The notes: generated from the sequence alone by a model not told the origin. A DNA stretch of 64,000 nt from Methanocorpusculum sp. (GCA_017387505.1 JAFOFB010000006.1:1-64000), one strand, 5' to 3'; positions 8,458-17,132 are shown, counted from the first letter of the stretch. Made by a program: numbers and translations.

Positions 8458-8542
8458 TGCGAGGGATGGGATTCGAACCCAAGAACTCCTATGAGACTAG
8501 CCCCTCAAGCTAGCGCCGTTGACCTGGCTTGGCTACCCTCGC
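8458..8542 (-). tRNA. tRNA-Leu (GAG)
   Basis: The minus strand folds as a class II tRNA. It has a 7-bp acceptor stem GCGAGGG/CCCTCGC with discriminator A, and a D arm starting TAGCCAAGCCAGG. The anticodon stem is CTAGC/GCTAG around loop TTGAGGG (anticodon GAG, reading CUC/CUU). A long variable arm follows, then T arm TGGGTTCGAATCCCA. The length is 85 nt. No CCA is encoded and no intron is seen. Confidence 0.95.
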
Positions 8543-8655
8543 CTTATGACCTATACATATTAGACTGTGTAGAATATAAACCCTCCGAATTGTTTCTGAC
8601 ATTTTGCCGATTCGGGACAATGCATTTATCTTCTTCTGCCTCACACGTTTATGTA

Positions 8656-9156
8656 ATGTGGCAGCGAATTCTTGAGCTATTTTCCGACTCTCCGTCCCAG
8701 CAAAAGGTCGTACGCTTCCTTTTGGAGAATGGATTCGGGATTTCCGGCGATGGAAAGGTTATGGTAAACGATGTTGAGATAACTGCATCTGCCCTGTCGC
8801 GCGCGGTAAAAGTTGACAGGAGGGTTGTCGACACAACCATAAAGCGCATACGCGAGTTTCAGGAACTCGAGCCGGTCTTTACCCGCCTTCGGGTGACGCC
8901 TGATTTTACTGATGTTGCCAAACACCTGGGGCTTTCTGTAATTACAATTCTTCCAAAGAATGCAGGAGACAAAAATATTGTGTCGTCTGCTGTGTCGGTT
9001 CTTGCAAGTTATGACTTATCCCTTCGGCAGATTTTCGTAACAGATCCGTATGCTGTTGAAAAACCGAGACTTGTTATCATCATTGACGGTCAGCTTCCGG
9101 CAGACGCGCTCCAGAAATTAAAGAACTTGCCTGCTGTTGATTCAATTATTCTCTAA
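8656..9156 (+). CDS. ACT-domain regulator of amino-acid metabolism (COG2150-like)
   Basis: A 166-residue protein. Residues 1-75 contain a DNA-binding-like region (EITASALSRAVKVDRRVVDT, a helix-turn-helix), and residues about 85-166 form an ACT domain (SVITILPKNAGDKNIVSSAV ... PRLVIIIDGQ) that usually binds an amino acid. It matches the archaeal family described as predicted regulators of amino-acid metabolism. I start it at ATG 8656 (MWQRILELF). Another in-frame ATG at 8620 is possible, while starts before that would run across the tRNA gene on the other strand and are rejected. It is transcribed alone. Confidence 0.75.
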   Translation: MWQRILELFSDSPSQQKVVRFLLENGFGISGDGKVMVNDVEITASALSRAVKVDRRVVDTTIKRIREFQELEPVFTRLRVTPDFTDVAKHLGLSVITILPKNAGDKNIVSSAVSVLASYDLSLRQIFVTDPYAVEKPRLVIIIDGQLPADALQKLKNLPAVDSIIL

Positions 9157-9170
9157 ATCTAACGCAGGTA

Positions 9171-9180
9171 TTTATATTTT
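9171..9180 (+). promoter_or_regulatory. TATA-like box before the acyl-CoA synthetase pseudogene
   Basis: TTTATATTTT lies 45-54 nt before the ATG at 9225, leaving a short leader. The promoter looks intact although the gene is broken. Confidence 0.5.
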
Positions 9181-9224
9181 CAAATGCATATTATTGTACA
9201 TCAAAGCACATTTTGTGAATACTC

Positions 9225-10203
9225 ATGCTGAACATAACAACATTCCTTGATGCAAACGCCTGTCGTCTGGATAAAACTGTATTTTACTGCCCTGAAAGAG
9301 ATGTAAGCTACAACTCAAAAGAGATTCTCTCCATCTCATCAGAGATTGCGCGGCAGATTCAGTCGCTTGGAGTGGAAAAGGGAGACCGCGTGATGCTTTA
9401 CATGAACAGCACTCCTGAATATCTCTTCTCATACTTTGCAGTATGGCGTCTTGGAGCTGTTGCAATTCCAACGAATCGTGTCTACACTCCAAGCGAACTA
9501 TCCTACATGGTGGAAAACTCCGGAGCAAAAGTAATCATCACAGATACTGAAGGAAAAGACTCTGCATCAGGTCTTGGAATTTCAGTCTATGTTCCGGAAA
9601 ACATCGAATCATTCCGCACAGCAGATGTGCTTCCTCCGGCAAATACTGACTTCAACGATTTATGTCAGCTTCAGTACACATCAGGCACAACAGGAAAACC
9701 AAAAGGAGCAATGCTCACTCATGGAAACTGGCTTGCTGCGATTCACAACGAGTGCGATGTCTTAACTTTAAAGCAGGATGATGTATACTTAGGCATCTAT
9801 CCAATGGGACATGTGGGTCTCTCCTGGGGAATTGCTGCAATGAGAGCCGGCGCTCTCTATGTAATGATGGAAAGATACGAACCAGCACGCTACCTTGAAC
9901 TCTGCAAAAAGTTCGGCGTAACAGTTCTTGCAGGAATGCCTCCTGTAATCCACTCCTTAACCGAAGCACCAGAGAATGCAGGATATGAAGAATGTCTCAA
10001 AACAGTTTGCTAAATCATCTCCGGCGGCGGCGATTGTCTGGAAGGAAGGATATTCCGCGGAAAATGAGGCAGACTTAATTGAATTTGCAAAACAGCACTT
10101 AGCAGGATACAAAGTGCCTCGAAAAGTTATAACAATTGAGGCTCTTCCAAGAGTAAATGGATGGAAGCTCTTAAGACGCGAGCTTCGCGAAAAATATGCA
10201 TGA
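9225..10203 (+). pseudogene. Acyl-CoA synthetase / AMP-dependent ligase with internal deletion
   Basis: The first 262 codons (9225-10013) are a normal N-terminal half of an acyl-adenylate-forming ligase, including the P-loop-like YTSGTTGKPKGAMLTHGNW. After YEECLKTVC the frame stops. From about 10019 another frame continues with the family's C-terminal domain (AIVWKEGYSAENEADLIEFA, then HLAGYKVPRKVI, which holds the hinge/adenylation region, and PRVNGWKLLRREL) to a stop at 10201. A full enzyme is about 500 residues, so roughly 180 codons are missing and the join is out of frame. Promoter, start and terminator are intact, which suggests recent loss. The original substrate (acetate, a longer acid or an aryl acid) cannot be told from what remains. 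Confidence 0.85.
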
Positions 10204-10226
10204 AGGGAATATCCCTCCTTTTTTTT
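10204..10226 (+). terminator. Terminator after the acyl-CoA synthetase pseudogene
   Basis: Hairpin AGGGA-ATA-TCCCT (10204-10216) followed by CC and eight T's. The T tract overlaps the stop of the convergent HdeD-like gene, so it may serve only the plus strand. Confidence 0.55.
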
Positions 10227-10794
10227 AATCTTTAAGTTCATTTAAGTCCTTCTTAATCACAACAGCTTCGGTTAAGGAAATTACTGCATTGATAATCAGT
10301 CCTGCGCCAAGCACGATAACTAATACCTGTGCTCCAATGCTTGGGAAGATTAAGAAAATGATACCGACAGCTGCCTCTACGAGACCGAGAAGGATTGTTA
10401 AAATCCGCATTCCAATCGACACATCATGTCCGAATGCGAGAACGATATCAGCAACACCTGCAGTGAGTGCGAGAATTCCGACGATAATTGTTGCAAACGA
10501 CATCATAAATTCAGGATTGATGAATGAATAAATCGCAAGAACAATTCCTACAACTCCAAGAACCACTACAATCCAGTTTCTTCTAAAGAAACCGAATGCT
10601 GAAAATCCGGAAAAGATTGCGGCGATAGATACAATCAGCAGGAAGAATCCGAGAAGATATGCACTAAGATTCATTGTGGCGAATGGGAATGCCAGGCAGA
10701 AGATTCCAAGTAATACGAAGATAATTGACTTGATAATCATTGCCTTCCAGACTCCTTCAGCAGAAGCCTCATCAAATACGGCAAAAGAATTCAT
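10225..10794 (-). CDS. HdeD/DUF308 family membrane protein (copy 1)
   Basis: A 189-residue integral membrane protein with six predicted helices arranged as three repeated helix pairs, the DUF308/HdeD pattern. The bacterial namesake HdeD is linked to acid resistance; the archaeal role is unknown. The start is ATG 10794 (MNSFAVFDEAS), because AAAGGAGAT sits about 9 nt upstream as a good ribosome-binding site. A paralogue lies directly upstream on the same strand (10959-11513), separated by 164 bp that contain an independent TATA-like TTTAAATAAAG and a perfect palindrome, so the pair need not be one transcript. Confidence 0.75.
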   Translation of the reverse strand: MNSFAVFDEASAEGVWKAMIIKSIIFVLLGIFCLAFPFATMNLSAYLLGFFLLIVSIAAIFSGFSAFGFFRRNWIVVVLGVVGIVLAIYSFINPEFMMSFATIIVGILALTAGVADIVLAFGHDVSIGMRILTILLGLVEAAVGIIFLIFPSIGAQVLVIVLGAGLIINAVISLTEAVVIKKDLNELKD

Positions 10795-10919
10795 AATATT
10801 AAATCTCCTTTGTAAATCTAAGATACGAAGCACTCTTTCTTAAAGCTATAGAACAGAGCAGAAATTAACGCAGAGATGTTATTTGAATCTTTATTTAAAG
10901 GCAGAAAATCGGTTTTCGG

Positions 10920-10940
10920 TTGAGGCAAATTTTGCCTCAA
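10920..10940. repeat. Perfect 10-bp inverted repeat between the two HdeD-like genes
   Basis: TTGAGGCAAA-T-TTTGCCTCAA. It lies 126 bp before the copy 1 start and 18 bp after the copy 2 stop. It could terminate copy 2 or act as an operator for copy 1. Confidence 0.6.
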
Positions 10941-10958
10941 ACGCGGGAAAAAATAAAG

Positions 10959-11513
10959 TTATTCAGCTTTCTTTGCCGCAGAGCGGACAACGAATGCTTC
11001 AATAATTGCAACAACTCCAAATGCCACAAGGAACATTCCTGCAACATCAATGATGGTGAATGCTGAAATCAGCGGCTGGCAGAGGAAAAGAATACTCAGA
11101 AGGATTCCAAGTACTCCCGATAGTGCGGATAAGACTTTTCCTGCGGTTCCGACTTTTCCGGAGAATGCAGCAACTAAATCTGTAATTCCGCTAAAGAGTG
11201 CAGCAAATGCGGCGAGATAGACCAGATAGACTGTAAACATCATCGGGAAGAGGATTCCGAGAATGCCTGCGATGATGATTAAGATGCCAAGCACAATCAT
11301 CCACCAGGTGTTCTTTTCACGTCCGAAGAATACGGGTCCTGTGGTAATTATTGAGATTCCAAGGAAAATCAGAAGGACTGCTGCGAGCACATCTCCTACA
11401 AGGATTGAGGCGTAGGTGAAAACAATCATCATGATTCCAAGAAGTGTCACCAGAATGCCTCTTCCAAGAATAGCACCAAAGGATGGTGCCTGAAGTTCTG
11501 CAAATTCAGACAT
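10959..11513 (-). CDS. HdeD/DUF308 family membrane protein (copy 2)
   Basis: A 184-residue paralogue of the preceding protein with the same six-helix layout: a soluble N-terminus MSEFAELQAPSFGA, then paired helices, then a short basic end VVRSAAKKAE. The two copies are clearly related in design but divergent in sequence, so the duplication is not recent. It lies just downstream of the DASS transporter (60 bp gap) on the same strand and could be co-transcribed with it. Function is unknown; membrane stress is the usual suggestion for the family. Confidence 0.75.
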   Translation of the reverse strand: MSEFAELQAPSFGAILGRGILVTLLGIMMIVFTYASILVGDVLAAVLLIFLGISIITTGPVFFGREKNTWWMIVLGILIIIAGILGILFPMMFTVYLVYLAAFAALFSGITDLVAAFSGKVGTAGKVLSALSGVLGILLSILFLCQPLISAFTIIDVAGMFLVAFGVVAIIEAFVVRSAAKKAE

Positions 11514-11573
11514 GATGAAATATATTCATGCATGGCTGATAAAATGTTTGTTTAGAGATTTAGAAAAAAAAGA

Positions 11574-13094
11574 TTATGGGGCGATGTATGAGAATGCCCA
11601 GTCAGGAAGACCAATACTCATACCGAAGATGTTCAGCACGAAGGTGAACATGAAGACGGTAAAGAGAACGATACCAATCATATTGAGAACTCCTCCTGCT
11701 GTAACCATATCTTTCATAGTAACATATTCTGTTCCGTATGCAACTGCATTCGGCGGTGTTGCAACTGGAAGCATGAATGCAAGAGATGATGCAACTGCAA
11801 CAGTCATCATCATAAGCGTCGGGTTGACTGCAAGAGCAGTTACTGAAATTCCGGCAAGTACTGGAATCATGATGTTTGCAACTGCAGTGTTCGAAGTGAA
11901 CTCGGTTAAAATCATCACAACAATTGCCAGGATGAAGACTAAGAGTACGATTGGGACTCCGTTTAAGAAACTGAAGTACTCTGCGATACACTCGGAAAGT
12001 CCGCTTGCCCTGAATGCATTGGATAATGCCATACCACCGCCGAAGAGAAGCAGAATTCCCCACGGGATTCTGACAGCCCACTGCCAGTTTAAGGTGAACT
12101 CATGTCTCTTCCAGGAGACTGGAAGCATGAACAGAAGCACTGCTCCAAGGATTGCGATAGTGCAGTCCCCAATTCCTGGGAAGAGCATATCTAAACCTGG
12201 AATTACGAATCCTCCAATGTCTTTGGATGCACGGAAAATCCATGCGATTGCAACGAGAACAAAGACGAAGAGGGTGTTCTTTTCTCCACGGCTCATCGAA
12301 CCCATGGATTCGATTTCGCGCTGAAGAGCTTCTTTGGTATTATCTAAACTCTTCGGCATCTTTCTGTACGGGACTTTGGTAAGCCAGAGCCACATAATCG
12401 GAAGCATGAGGGCGACAAACGGTACACCAAAGAGCATCCACTGGAAGAAGTCAATAGCCGGTGCTCCTGGGAAGAGTTTTGCAAGCTGTGCAACTAAAAT
12501 TCCGTTTGCCGGAGTTCCGATTAAGGTTCCAATTCCACCAAGACCTGCGGCATATGCAATACCTAAGACTAAACATCCGGAGAATGCCTTCTGCGACTCA
12601 TCCATATCCTTATAGTTTTTAGTTGGCAGGACTGTTGCAATAATGGCGATTGCGATTGGAACCATCATCATTGCGGTTGCGGAGTTTGACATCCACATGG
12701 AGAGGAATGCGGTTGCAATCATGAATCCGAGAATAAGTCTGGAAGGACTGGTTCCCGTAATTGAGATAATTTTCAGTGCAATACGCTTGTGCAGATTCCA
12801 TCTCTGCATAGCCATTGCAATCATAAAGCCGCCCATAAAGAGGAAAATCACATTGTCTGCATATGACACTCCGACCTGAGACGGCGATAAAATGCCGAGA
12901 ACCGGAAATGCCACGAGCGGAATAAGAGAGGTTGCCTCGATTGGGATCGGCTGTGTGATCCAGAAAATAACCATCATTGCGGTAACTGCGGCAGTGATTC
13001 TGGCCGCTTCCGGCATGATGGATGGATCAATGGGGGCAAGCAGCAAAATAATGAAAGCTGCAATACCTGCTATAAGCCCATAACCCTTATTCAT
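11574..13094 (-). CDS. DASS (SLC13) family anion:sodium symporter
   Basis: A 506-residue polytopic membrane protein with about 11-12 helices and the divalent anion:sodium symporter features. SNSATAMMMVPIA (about residues 132-144) and, in the second half, TSNTAVANIMIPV are the two paired Ser-Asn-Thr motifs that bind sodium and carboxylate. The usual substrates are C4-dicarboxylates, citrate or sulfate, driven by a sodium gradient. That fits a cell that may pump sodium with its membrane pyrophosphatase (61546-63630). Substrate identity cannot be read from the sequence. It starts MNKGYGLIAG with a hydrophobic first helix. Confidence 0.85.
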   Translation of the reverse strand: MNKGYGLIAGIAAFIILLLAPIDPSIMPEAARITAAVTAMMVIFWITQPIPIEATSLIPLVAFPVLGILSPSQVGVSYADNVIFLFMGGFMIAMAMQRWNLHKRIALKIISITGTSPSRLILGFMIATAFLSMWMSNSATAMMMVPIAIAIIATVLPTKNYKDMDESQKAFSGCLVLGIAYAAGLGGIGTLIGTPANGILVAQLAKLFPGAPAIDFFQWMLFGVPFVALMLPIMWLWLTKVPYRKMPKSLDNTKEALQREIESMGSMSRGEKNTLFVFVLVAIAWIFRASKDIGGFVIPGLDMLFPGIGDCTIAILGAVLLFMLPVSWKRHEFTLNWQWAVRIPWGILLLFGGGMALSNAFRASGLSECIAEYFSFLNGVPIVLLVFILAIVVMILTEFTSNTAVANIMIPVLAGISVTALAVNPTLMMMTVAVASSLAFMLPVATPPNAVAYGTEYVTMKDMVTAGGVLNMIGIVLFTVFMFTFVLNIFGMSIGLPDWAFSYIAP

Positions 13095-13313
13095 AACATA
13101 ATATATTGGATTGGAACTGATATGAGTGTTGCTGTTCTTTTTGAATTGTATTTCGCTTTTAATTTAGGGCTTATTTTCTGAAATGATCTCTTTAGGTTGT
13201 TTTTGTTGTTGATTAATTTATGGTCTGTAAATGATACCTCTGCGGCCTGCGGCTTCACCTTGGCCACATTACAAACCTACTATTTTATCCCTCTAAAAAA
13301 GAAAAACAAAACT

Positions 13314-14051
13314 ATGTCTATTCAGGTCGCCGGAATTGCCGGAATCCCTCTTATCAAAACAGGAGACAGCATTGCTGAAATTCTCTGCGAAAAAACCGCA
13401 TTCGAAGACGGAGATATTGTATGTATTGCATCTACTATCGTCTCGAAAGCAAACGGATACCTTCGTGCATTAAAAGACATTGAACCGTCAGAAGATGCAG
13501 TCCGCATCTCAGGTCTCACCAAAGAAGACCCGCGTTTTATTCAGGGTATTCTTGATTCATCCAAAGATATCATCATTGAATACCCGTTCATCTTATCTGA
13601 AGTCCCATGCGGACACGTGGGTGTTAGAGCCGGTGTTGACAACAGCAATGTTGAAGGAGAAAACATCATCATCCTGCCGAAAGATCCAATGGGAGACGCC
13701 GCAAAACTCCGCGAACAGATTAAAGCAATCTGCGGAAAAGATGTTGGAGTTATCATCACCGACACCTGCGGAAGAGCTTTCCGCAGAGGACAGTGCGGTA
13801 CAGCCATCGGATGGGCAGGAATGACTGCAATTCGTGACTTCAGAGGAGATCACGACCTCTTCGGACTTGAACTCGAAATCACCGAAGAAGCAGTCGTCGA
13901 TGAAATCGCAGCATTTTCCAACTTCATCATGGGAGAAAGCAACGCAGGCATCCCTGCTGTCAAATTCTCCGGATGCGGAAGCTGGACCGGTCACGACAAC
14001 CTCTACTTCACCAAAGAAGAGGACTTCATCAGAAAAGCCATCCACATCTGA
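13314..14051 (+). CDS. cofE: Coenzyme F420-0:L-glutamate ligase CofE
   Basis: A 245-residue GTP-dependent ligase that adds gamma-linked glutamates to F420-0, the last step in making coenzyme F420-2, the central hydride carrier of hydrogenotrophic methanogenesis. Family signatures include the N-terminal IAGIPLIKTGDSIAEIL, the GVRAGVDNSNVEGENIIILP block and the conserved DTCGRAFRRGQCGTAIGWAG segment. The start is ATG 13314 (MSIQVAG); the frame is open further upstream, but that part is not homologous-looking. It heads an operon with a HisA-like gene (2-nt gap) and tmk. Confidence 0.92.
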   Translation: MSIQVAGIAGIPLIKTGDSIAEILCEKTAFEDGDIVCIASTIVSKANGYLRALKDIEPSEDAVRISGLTKEDPRFIQGILDSSKDIIIEYPFILSEVPCGHVGVRAGVDNSNVEGENIIILPKDPMGDAAKLREQIKAICGKDVGVIITDTCGRAFRRGQCGTAIGWAGMTAIRDFRGDHDLFGLELEITEEAVVDEIAAFSNFIMGESNAGIPAVKFSGCGSWTGHDNLYFTKEEDFIRKAIHI

Positions 14052-14053
14052 GT

Positions 14054-14722
14054 ATGAAAGTCATCCTCGCAGCAGACTTAAAAGACGGCATGGTGGTTCA
14101 CGGGAAAAGCGGAAACCGTGATGAGTATGCCCCGCTTACATGGGGTATCTCACCTTCCGCTGAGCCTCACTCATACATCGCCGTGATGAAGCCAAAATAT
14201 CTCTATGTCGCAGACTTAGACAGAATCGGATTCTGCGGAGACCACACCGAAACTATTCTCCGCCTCAAAGAATCAGTTTCCGAGATGTACGTTGACAGAG
14301 GAGCAGAGATTCCGGAAGAATATCTGCCGTCTCCAATCAAAACAATAGTTGGAACTGAAACCATCGACGCACCATTCGAAGAGTTCTCAGGAGGATTTTT
14401 GAGCATCGACATAAAAGACGGCTCAGTCATTCCGAATGGAAAAAACCCTTCTGAGTTTCTCTCATCTGTTGCAGACACTCCGTTTGAGGGATTCATAATC
14501 TTAAATATTTCATCCGTTGGAACCGAGTGCGGAATCGACCTTGAGTTTGTAAAAACTCTTCGTGCTGTAACCAAAAAACCGCTCTTCTACGGCGGAGGAG
14601 TTCGCTCTGTGGAAGACTTAAAGGTCTTGGCTGATGCAGGATTCGACGGGGCAATTGTCTCGACTGCTGTACACAAAGGAGCAATCCCGTTATCATTAAT
14701 TCAGGAGGGAGAATATTGTTAA
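14054..14722 (+). CDS. HisA-related TIM-barrel protein (COG1411-like)
   Basis: A 222-residue (beta/alpha)8-barrel protein resembling ProFAR isomerase HisA. It begins MKVILAADLKDGMVVHGKSG and has a GGGVRSVEDLK phosphate-binding loop near the C-terminus, followed by GAIVSTAVHKG. Methanogens carry such HisA relatives besides true HisA, and they are usually annotated as uncharacterised proteins related to HisA. A HisA replacement, a phosphosugar isomerase or a cofactor enzyme are all possible. It is tightly coupled to cofE (2-nt gap) and overlaps the tmk start by 7 nt. Confidence 0.75.
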   Translation: MKVILAADLKDGMVVHGKSGNRDEYAPLTWGISPSAEPHSYIAVMKPKYLYVADLDRIGFCGDHTETILRLKESVSEMYVDRGAEIPEEYLPSPIKTIVGTETIDAPFEEFSGGFLSIDIKDGSVIPNGKNPSEFLSSVADTPFEGFIILNISSVGTECGIDLEFVKTLRAVTKKPLFYGGGVRSVEDLKVLADAGFDGAIVSTAVHKGAIPLSLIQEGEYC

Positions 14723-15315
14723 TCACTTTGGAAGGAATCGACGGCTCTGGAAAATCAACCCTTTACCGCGGCTTGGAAGAGCGTCTCGCAGATTTAAACC
14801 CGCTCTTTACACGTGAGCCAGGCTCACCGTACTTAGGTGAGGCAGTTCGCCGTGCGATTGCTGAAAACAACGACCCGCTTGCAGAAGCAGCACTCTTTGT
14901 CGCAGACCACGCGGTCCACCTGGCAACAGTTGTAAGGCCTGCACTCGAAGAGGGAAGACTTGTCATCTCTGACAGATATTCAGACTCCAGATTCGCATAC
15001 CAGCAGGTATCCCTTAAAGGATATCATGAAAACCCGAAACAATGGCTTACGGCAGTACATTCCAGATGGTCAATCGTTCCAGACATCACATTCCTTCTGC
15101 CCATCTCTCCAAAGAATGCACTGTCACGCCTTGGTGATCGCGGAGAAATGGAACACTTCGAACAGGAAGAGTTCTTAGAAGAAGTTCAGAAAAATTATCT
15201 CGACAGAATGTCGGAAAATCCAACCCGCTTCATCTTAGTCGATGCGGAGCTTGCTCCTGAAACGATTCTGGACTTTGTTGAAAAGAGTATTCGCGAGCGG
15301 ATAAATAAACAGTAA
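14716..15315 (+). CDS. tmk: Thymidylate kinase
   Basis: A 199-residue dTMP kinase that makes dTDP from dTMP and ATP. The P-loop LEGIDGSGKST is at residues 4-14, the DR motif is in VISDRYSDSRFAY (about 74-86), and a short LID region follows. It starts with TTG at 14716; a strong GGAGGG lies 8 nt upstream, and the TTG overlaps the end of the HisA-like gene, which supports translational coupling. It is the last gene of the cofE operon and is followed by a hairpin terminator. Confidence 0.92.
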   Translation: MLITLEGIDGSGKSTLYRGLEERLADLNPLFTREPGSPYLGEAVRRAIAENNDPLAEAALFVADHAVHLATVVRPALEEGRLVISDRYSDSRFAYQQVSLKGYHENPKQWLTAVHSRWSIVPDITFLLPISPKNALSRLGDRGEMEHFEQEEFLEEVQKNYLDRMSENPTRFILVDAELAPETILDFVEKSIRERINKQ

Positions 15316-15340
15316 GGGGAGTTACCCCTTCTATTTTATT
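15314..15340. terminator. Bidirectional terminator between tmk and the CMD-like gene
   Basis: Hairpin AAGGGG-AGTTA-CCCCTT (15314-15330), then CTATTTTATTT on the plus strand. It lies between convergent genes. Confidence 0.55.
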
Positions 15341-15773
15341 TGAAGATTGATTCTGCGGCAGTTTTTCCGTAGACATATGCAGGCATTCCGGCAAGCATGA
15401 AGGTAACTCTGAGAACTTCATCCACCTCGCCTAAAGTGATGCCTAAATTTTTTGCTCCCTGAAGCTGTGCATGAAGTGCATGACTGTCACGCATGGCGGC
15501 GGCGATTGCAATCGCTGTCAGTTTCTTCTGCTTTCTGGAAAGAAGACCGTCAGCCCAGATATAGGAGTCAAGCTTTAAGACAGCGTCATGCATTGCAGGA
15601 TCGGATTCTGCAAGATGCTTAAAGAAAACCTGCACGTGTCCTATTTTTGATTCGAGGTCGTGGTGTTTTCCGGGAAAACCTCCTCCGTCTTTAGAGGATA
15701 CATTGCAAGTACCTCCAGACATTGTAGTTCCCCCTTCTTTGGAGGGGATGCATGGTTCAGACTTTGGTGTCAT
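15336..15773 (-). CDS. Carboxymuconolactone decarboxylase (AhpD-like) fold protein lacking the CxxC
   Basis: A 145-residue all-helical protein of the CMD/AhpD fold. Family members with peroxidase-reductase activity have CxxCxxxH; here the equivalent stretch is RDSHALHAQL, so both redox cysteines are absent and a decarboxylase-like or non-catalytic role is more likely. The N-terminal ~38 residues (MTPKSEPCIPSKEGG..., with repeated SK-GG patterns) are atypical for the fold and low in complexity. Translation could instead begin at the internal ATG at codon 18. It converges with tmk. Confidence 0.7.
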   Translation of the reverse strand: MTPKSEPCIPSKEGGTTMSGGTCNVSSKDGGGFPGKHHDLESKIGHVQVFFKHLAESDPAMHDAVLKLDSYIWADGLLSRKQKKLTAIAIAAAMRDSHALHAQLQGAKNLGITLGEVDEVLRVTFMLAGMPAYVYGKTAAESIFK

Positions 15774-15871
15774 ACTATATCATTTACCGCTTAAGTATAA
15801 CAGGATGGAGATAGAGGTATTTTTCACCTGAACCTCACATTATTTATACTTCACAGACAAATTTCATTTCA

Positions 15872-16477
15872 ATGACAAAAATGGTCGCGGCAATCTTCGG
15901 AAGCAATATTTTCGGAGGAAATACTGATAAACTCTTAAAAGAGGCAATAAGGGGAGTAGAGGATGCAGGATGTACTGTCGAGAGAATCGATATCGCACAT
16001 CATCCGGTAGCATCCTGTATGCAGACATTCGGCTGTATGTTTGAGCCTCGCTGTGCAATCGAAGACGGATTTGAAAAATACTTCAATATCTTAAAGAAAG
16101 CAGACGGCGTAATTGTCGCAACACCTGTTATGACCTATGGAATTCCTGGAGCACTTAAGTCATTTATCGACCGCTGTCAGCCATTCTACATGGCAAAATA
16201 TTATAGAAAACAGCCGTTCATCAAGCCGGATCATGCAAAAATCAGAAAGATGCTTTTCATCTGCATCGGCGGAATGAACAAAGATGATATCTTCACAGGA
16301 CCTGTGCTTACAGCAAAAGCATTCTCAGATATCATTGATGCAAAATACTCCGATGAACTTCTCCAAAACGATATGGATACCATTGGAAATATCGAAAAGC
16401 GGCCGGAAGTTTTAGCCGCCGCATATGAAAAGGGCTTAGCTCTTGGAAAAGGAATTGTAAATGAACGTGAGAAGTGA
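15872..16477 (+). CDS. Flavodoxin-like NAD(P)H/FMN reductase family protein
   Basis: A 201-residue flavodoxin-fold protein. The FMN phosphate loop is at FGSNIFGGNTDKLL (about residues 9-22), and ATPVMTYGIPGALKSFIDRC is the second FMN loop typical of NADPH-dependent FMN reductases and iron-sulfur flavoproteins. Cysteines near CMQTFGCMFEPRC (about 49-61) sit where iron-sulfur flavoproteins bind their 4Fe-4S cluster, but spacing differs. A TATA-like ATTATTTATACTT lies about 25-30 nt upstream, so it is probably leaderless. The stop overlaps the AlkD-like gene by 17 nt. Confidence 0.75.
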   Translation: MTKMVAAIFGSNIFGGNTDKLLKEAIRGVEDAGCTVERIDIAHHPVASCMQTFGCMFEPRCAIEDGFEKYFNILKKADGVIVATPVMTYGIPGALKSFIDRCQPFYMAKYYRKQPFIKPDHAKIRKMLFICIGGMNKDDIFTGPVLTAKAFSDIIDAKYSDELLQNDMDTIGNIEKRPEVLAAAYEKGLALGKGIVNEREK

Positions 16478-17132
16478 ACTGCTATCTTTAGCAGAGCCTG
16501 ATTATCAGAAGTTTTCAGCATCTCTTCTCCCTGGTGTAGATAATATCTTAGGGGTTAGAATCCCCAAACTTCGTATTATCGCAAAGCGTATTGCAAAAGA
16601 GAACTGGAAGGAATTTTTAGACGATGCAAAGGATGACTCATTCGAGGAGATTCTTTTGCAGGGCTTGGTTATCGGATATGCAAAGGCAAATCCTACAGAA
16701 ATTATCACTGCTCTTGATTCTTTTGTCCCGAAGATAAACAACTGGTCGGTCTGCGACAGCACAGCGATGACCTTGAAGGCGGCAAAGAATCATCCGGCAT
16801 TCTTTGGATATGCGGATGCCTGCCTTGCAGAAGGAACAGAGTTTTCCGTCCGCTTCGGAATTGTTCTTTTGATGGCGCATTTTGTATCTGATGATTACAT
16901 TGATTCAGTGCTTGAAAAAATAGAGACCGCAGAGCTTCCGGGATACTATGCAAAGATGGCAGCAGCCTGGGCTGTTTCGGTCTGTTATGTGAAGTATCCG
17001 GGAAAAACAGAGGAGTGGCTTGCTTCTTCGAAGCTGGATGACTGGACTTTTAACAAATCAATCCAGAAGATAAAAGAGTCATACCGCGTAAGTGCTGAAG
17101 ATAAAAATAGATTGGATTCGATGAAGCGTTAA
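16461..17132 (+). CDS. AlkD-like DNA alkylation repair protein
   Basis: A 223-residue HEAT-like repeat protein of the AlkD family (PF08713), whose members excise bulky or cationic alkylated bases such as 3-methyladenine and 7-methylguanine. Typical features are GVRIPKLRIIAKRIAKENW near the N-terminus and the conserved NNWSVCDSTAM block with the catalytic-region Trp and Asp. It overlaps the flavoprotein gene by 17 nt, implying co-translation, and converges with uppS with a 4-nt overlap of stop regions. Whether the flavoprotein partner has a DNA-repair role is unknown. Confidence 0.8.
   Translation: MNVRSELLSLAEPDYQKFSASLLPGVDNILGVRIPKLRIIAKRIAKENWKEFLDDAKDDSFEEILLQGLVIGYAKANPTEIITALDSFVPKINNWSVCDSTAMTLKAAKNHPAFFGYADACLAEGTEFSVRFGIVLLMAHFVSDDYIDSVLEKIETAELPGYYAKMAAAWAVSVCYVKYPGKTEEWLASSKLDDWTFNKSIQKIKESYRVSAEDKNRLDSMKR

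Noticed and set aside
8401-8655. Upstream extension of the ACT-domain regulator
   Set aside because: The extension overlaps the tRNA-Leu gene on the opposite strand and adds non-homologous-looking residues; starts at 8656 (or 8620) are adequate.
15872-16477. Certain iron-sulfur flavoprotein
   Set aside because: The cysteine spacing does not match the usual cluster motif, so only the flavodoxin-fold assignment is kept.
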